Below are positions 5,409 to 7,536 of a DNA stretch of 7,536 bases, piece after piece; position 1 is the stretch's first letter, and every line of letters starts with the position of its first letter. The DNA lies in contig CATOLW010000054.1 of the NCBI GenBank assembly GCA_951800935.1, forward strand, positions 1-7,536. The letters run 5' to 3'. Under the pieces are notes generated by a model. The model had not been told where the DNA came from, searched no databases, and was given only the letters and a program-made list of their open reading frames with translations. The stretch is from an uncultured Clostridium sp. GTDB taxonomy: Bacteria > Bacillota_A > Clostridia > TANB77 > CAG-508. The position numbers were made by a program, and so were the translations under genes.

Positions 5409-6471
5409 ATGAAAAGAAATGAAACCAGACAGATAATGGTAGGAAAGGTAGCAATTGGAGGACAAGATAAAGTTGTTATCCAATCTATGTGCAATACAAA
5501 AACCAAAGACATACGGAGCAACAGCAAAACAAATTCTAGAACTTGAAAAAGCAGGATGTGAAGTGATAAGAGTAGCTTGCTTAGATAAAGAAGATGCCAA
5601 AGCGATCAAAGAAATAAAAAAACAAATTCATATTCCAATTGTGGCAGACATACACTTTGATTATCAAATAGCATTAGAAGCAATTAAAGCTGGAGTTGAT
5701 AAAATTCGAATTAATCCAGGAAATATTGGCTCAGAAGAAAAAATTAAAGCGGTAGTAGATAGCTGCAAAGAAAATAATATACCAATTCGAATTGGTGTAA
5801 ATGGGGGATCTTTAGAAAAAGATTTACTAAAACGAGAGGGAAAACCAACAGCAAAAGCGATGGTAGAAAGTGCAAAAAGACATGTGAAAATTTTAGAAGA
5901 CCTAGATTTTTATGATTATGCTATTTCACTAAAAGCATCGAATTTAGATTTATGCATACAAGCTTACGAAGAAGCTTCAAAAGTATTTAAATGTCCACTT
6001 CATTTAGGAATTACAGAAAGCCGGAACAGAATTTAGCGGAACGATAAAATCTAGTATTGGACTTGGTATTTTATTAAGGCAAGGAATTGGAGATACCATA
6101 CGCGTTTCTCTTTCTGATGATCCAATTAAAGAAATCAAAGTGGCAAAAGAAATTCTAAAAGACTGTAATCTATATCATAGTTCGCCAACTTTAATTGCCT
6201 GTCCTACTTGCGGAAGAACACAAATTGATTTAATTCCTATAGCAAAACAAATAGAAATCTTTTTACAAACAATTGATAGTGATATAACAGTAGCAGTCAT
6301 GGGATGTGCAGTAAATGGACCACGGAGAAGCAAAAGAAGCGGATATAGGAATAGCAGGTGGAATTCGGAGAAGGTCTTCTATTTAAAAAGGGAGAAATTA
6401 TAAGAAAAATAAAAGAAGATAATATGATAGAAGAATTGAAACGAGAGATTAAAAAGATGACAAACAGCTAA
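5409..6471 (+). CDS. ispG: (E)-4-hydroxy-3-methylbut-2-enyl-diphosphate synthase, reading frame broken four times at CGG-A (352 aa if rejoined)
   Basis: IspG converts methylerythritol cyclodiphosphate to HMBPP using a [4Fe-4S] cluster. The start is ATG 5409, behind a modest AAAGGA at 5391-5396. The protein is spread over five segments: 5409-5513, 5515-6021, 6023-6322, 6324-6365 and 6367-6471. Each junction drops one C before a GGA. Rejoined, it has VVIQSM (22-27), [51 protein letters not shown] (C264, C267) and GCAVNGPGEA (C299, E306). The three Cys and one Glu cluster ligands therefore keep the same spacing as in the E. coli enzyme, all shifted by six. Length matches the short bacterial family form. 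The junctions at NGP/GE and TES/GT fall inside the most conserved motifs, so the truncated products could not be functional. Every segment is fully conserved and no other lesion is visible, which argues against ordinary gene decay. Confidence 0.88.
5514..5517 (+). other. CGG-A frame-change site 1 in ispG
   Basis: The frame from the ATG reads AAA GAC ATA CGG (codon 36) followed by A, and the homologous protein continues as GGA GCA ACA GCA. The result is NTKTKDIGATAKQI, in place of the usual TxD-x-x-AT-x-x-QI of IspG. Without a shift the frame ends at a TGA about a dozen codons later. Gly is acceptable here but not a conserved residue. Confidence 0.8.
6022..6025 (+). other. CGG-A frame-change site 2 in ispG
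   Basis: The incoming frame reads ACA GAA AGC CGG, then A. The outgoing frame reads GGA ACA GAA TTT, giving HLGITES-GTEFSG against the conserved ITEAGTEFSG. The Gly is strongly conserved. An alternative placement, skipping one A before GCC, gives TEAGT and matches the family even better, so the exact extra base is ambiguous at this one site. Without a shift the frame stops at 6034-6036. Confidence 0.8.
6323..6326 (+). other. CGG-A frame-change site 3 in ispG
   Basis: The incoming frame reads AAT GGA CCA CGG, then A; the outgoing frame reads GGA GAA GCA. Dropping the C restores NGPGEA, whose Gly is essentially invariant and whose Glu (E306) is the fourth [4Fe-4S] ligand. Without a shift the protein lacks that ligand and ends at 6403. 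Confidence 0.85.
6366..6369 (+). other. CGG-A frame-change site 4 in ispG
   Basis: The incoming frame reads GCA GGT GGA ATT CGG, then A; the outgoing frame reads GGA GAA GGT CTT CTA. Dropping the C restores [14 protein letters not shown], the normal IspG C-terminal motif. It lies only 43 bases after site 3, so the 14-residue segment between them can be read correctly only if both sites shift. Confidence 0.85.
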
Positions 6472-6519
6472 AGTGAGTCTTAACACAACTAAAAAGACAT
6501 AAAAAGGAGTAAAAAACAA

Positions 6520-7377
6520 ATGGAAGTATTGGTAGGAAAAACAGCAGGATTTTGCTATGGTGTATAAAGAGTAGTAGAGGGAACTATAAAGGAAAGAAAT
6601 AAGACCAAAGAACCAATTTGTTGTTTAGGAGAAATTGTACACAATAAACAAGTAGTAAAAAAACTAGAAGATTTAGGAATAAAATGTATAGAAACGATAA
6701 AAGAAGCCAAAGGAACAGTTTTAATTCGAGCACATGGCATACCAAAAGAAGTTTATAAAATGGCAGAGAAAATGAAAATAAAAGTGAAAGATTTTACTTG
6801 CCCAAATGTTTTAAAAGTACAAAAAATAGCTGAAAAATTTAGTCAAGAAGGATATTTTATCTTTTTATTAGGAACGAAAAATCATCCAGAAACAATAGGA
6901 ATATTAAGTCATGCAGGGAAAGATTGTTACATTTTTGAAAAAGAAGAAGAACTTGACGAAGCAATACAAGCATTTAAAAGTACAAATAAAAAGAAACTAT
7001 TAGTAATTTTACAAACAACTTATAGTTTAGCAAGATTTCAAAAGGTAAAAGAAAAATTACAAAATGAAATTGAAAAGGATGTTGACTTAGTGATTAAAAA
7101 TACAATTTGCCAAACAACAGAGCTAAGACAAAAGGAAACAGAAGAACTCTCTAAAAAAGTAGATAGTATGATTATTATTGGGGGGAAAAATAGTTCCAAC
7201 ACTAAGAAATTGTATGAGGTAGCTAAGAAAAATTGTGAAAATACAATTTTAATAGAAACACTAAGTGATTTAAAATTGCCAGAAAATATAAATAAAATAG
7301 GAATTATGGCAGGAGCATCCACACCAAAAGAAAGTATTGAAGAAGTATTAGAGTATTTAAAAAGAAGGTCTTGTTGA
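6520..7377 (+). CDS. ispH: 4-hydroxy-3-methylbut-2-enyl diphosphate reductase with in-frame TAA at codon 16 (285 aa if read through)
   Basis: IspH reduces HMBPP to IPP and DMAPP at a [4Fe-4S] cluster. The gene starts at ATG 6520 after AAGGAG (6504-6509), and both halves are in the same frame. The N-terminus gives GKTAGFCYGV with cluster ligand C12, then a TAA at 6565-6567 where homologues usually have Lys, Asp or Glu (GFC-x-GV-x-R), then RVVEGT. Downstream, all expected residues are present: H41 (EIVHN), H72 (RAHG), C94 (FTCP), H122/E124 (NHPE), T167, C197 (TICQT), S225/S226/N227 (GKNSSNT) and S267 (AGASTP). Length is normal. The lesion is a single-base change from AAA or GAA; unlike pyrF and ispG there is no frame change. 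A restart at the in-frame ATG 6760 would lose C12, H41 and H72, so it could not give an active enzyme. The gene ends in tandem TGA TAA (7375-7380). Confidence 0.88.
6565..6567 (+). other. In-frame TAA inside ispH
   Basis: The stop codon is codon 16, four codons after the cluster ligand C12, with IspH homology continuing immediately on both sides in the same frame. TAA is used as the terminal codon of pyrF, pyrK, pyrD and ispG in this window, so general reassignment of TAA is unlikely. A nonsense mutation, a base-call error or local read-through are the options. Confidence 0.85.
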
Positions 7378-7394
7378 TAAAACCTTCTTTTTTT
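7359..7394. terminator. Bidirectional intrinsic terminator after ispH
   Basis: An 11-bp perfect stem pairs AAAAAGAAGGT (7359-7369) with ACCTTCTTTTT (7382-7392) around a 12-base loop, and the T-run continues to 7394. On the minus strand the same hairpin ends in a run of five T, so it can also stop the converging leftward gene. The last codons of ispH form the left arm, and its TGA TAA stops lie in the loop. Confidence 0.85.
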
Positions 7395-7395
7395 A

Positions 7396-7536
7396 TTATT
7401 CATTATTTTTAGTAGTTTCTGATTCTTTTTGTGTAGTAGTAGTATCAGTTACTGTTACTTCTTCAGTTGTTCCAACATATTGAGATTTTCCAAAAGCTAA
7501 AATCATATAGAATATAGATGGTAAGAAGTATAATCC
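7396..7536 (-). CDS. C-terminus of an unidentified membrane protein (partial, 46 residues)
   Basis: Read leftward, the window's right edge encodes 46 residues ending at a TAA (7398-7396). The first part is a hydrophobic, aromatic-rich stretch, LYFLPSIFYMILAFG, that looks like the end of a transmembrane helix. The rest is a polar tail rich in Thr and Glu (VTVTDTTTTQKESETT). I do not recognise the family from this fragment. It converges on ispH and shares its terminator. That the frame is coding is supported by the coherent membrane-plus-tail composition and by the stop lying directly beside the terminator. Confidence 0.6.
   Translation of the reverse strand, partial: GLYFLPSIFYMILAFGKSQYVGTTEEVTVTDTTTTQKESETTKNNE

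Noticed and set aside
3012..6369. Homopolymer sequencing errors as the cause of the frame breaks
   Set aside because: None of the five sites is in a homopolymer run (at most a CC pair at 6021-6022), while the many long A runs in the window are not associated with breaks. A methylation-linked or other motif-specific base-calling error remains possible and needs raw reads.
6140..6403. A separate 87-residue gene
   Set aside because: It is the middle of ispG (CPTCGR to NGP). Its last residues are an out-of-frame reading after the 6323 site.
2676..6471. Simple pseudogene decay of pyrF and ispG
   Set aside because: Decay would give varied lesions: deletions, stops and loss of conserved residues. 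Here all five lesions are the same one-base type at the same codon, and every segment stays fully conserved. It is not excluded for ispH, where the lesion is a stop.

Overview
The window looks like a chromosomal segment of an AT-rich Bacillota (clostridia-type) bacterium. The reasons are the strong A+T bias, AGGAGG-type ribosome binding sites, a class 1B dihydroorotate dehydrogenase with its PyrK partner, a subfamily-2 PyrF, and the MEP isoprenoid enzymes. I cannot name the species.

Layout: a partial pyrE (1-168) runs leftward off the edge. A 176-base AT-rich divergent promoter region follows. Then comes a tightly packed rightward cluster: pyrC (345-1619), a dephospho-CoA-kinase-like P-loop protein (1625-2329), an ArsC/Spx-family protein (2326-2679), pyrF (2676-3606), pyrK (3620-4411), pyrD (4473-5381), ispG (5409-6471) and ispH (6520-7377). 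A strong bidirectional terminator (7359-7394) separates it from the C-terminus of a leftward membrane-protein gene (7396-7536). Together PyrC, PyrK/PyrD, PyrE and PyrF cover UMP synthesis from carbamoyl-aspartate. IspG and IspH are the last two, [4Fe-4S]-dependent, steps of the MEP pathway.

The most striking observation is in pyrF and ispG. Conventional translation breaks them into pieces: one break in pyrF and four in ispG. At all five breaks the upstream reading frame arrives at a CGG codon followed by A, and the homologous protein resumes exactly one base later at GGA (Gly). I looked for CGG codons in every other gene of the window and found none used as arginine. Six other CGGA tetranucleotides, in which C is the third base of the preceding codon, are read normally. 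This fits either systematic +1 recoding at CGG-A (for example CGGA read as a four-base glycine codon, or CGG being unassigned) or a very peculiar sequence artefact. If read this way, PyrF is 309 aa and IspG 352 aa, both with all key residues. ispH separately carries an in-frame TAA at codon 16, between otherwise intact parts of a 285-aa enzyme. That lesion does not fit the CGG rule.
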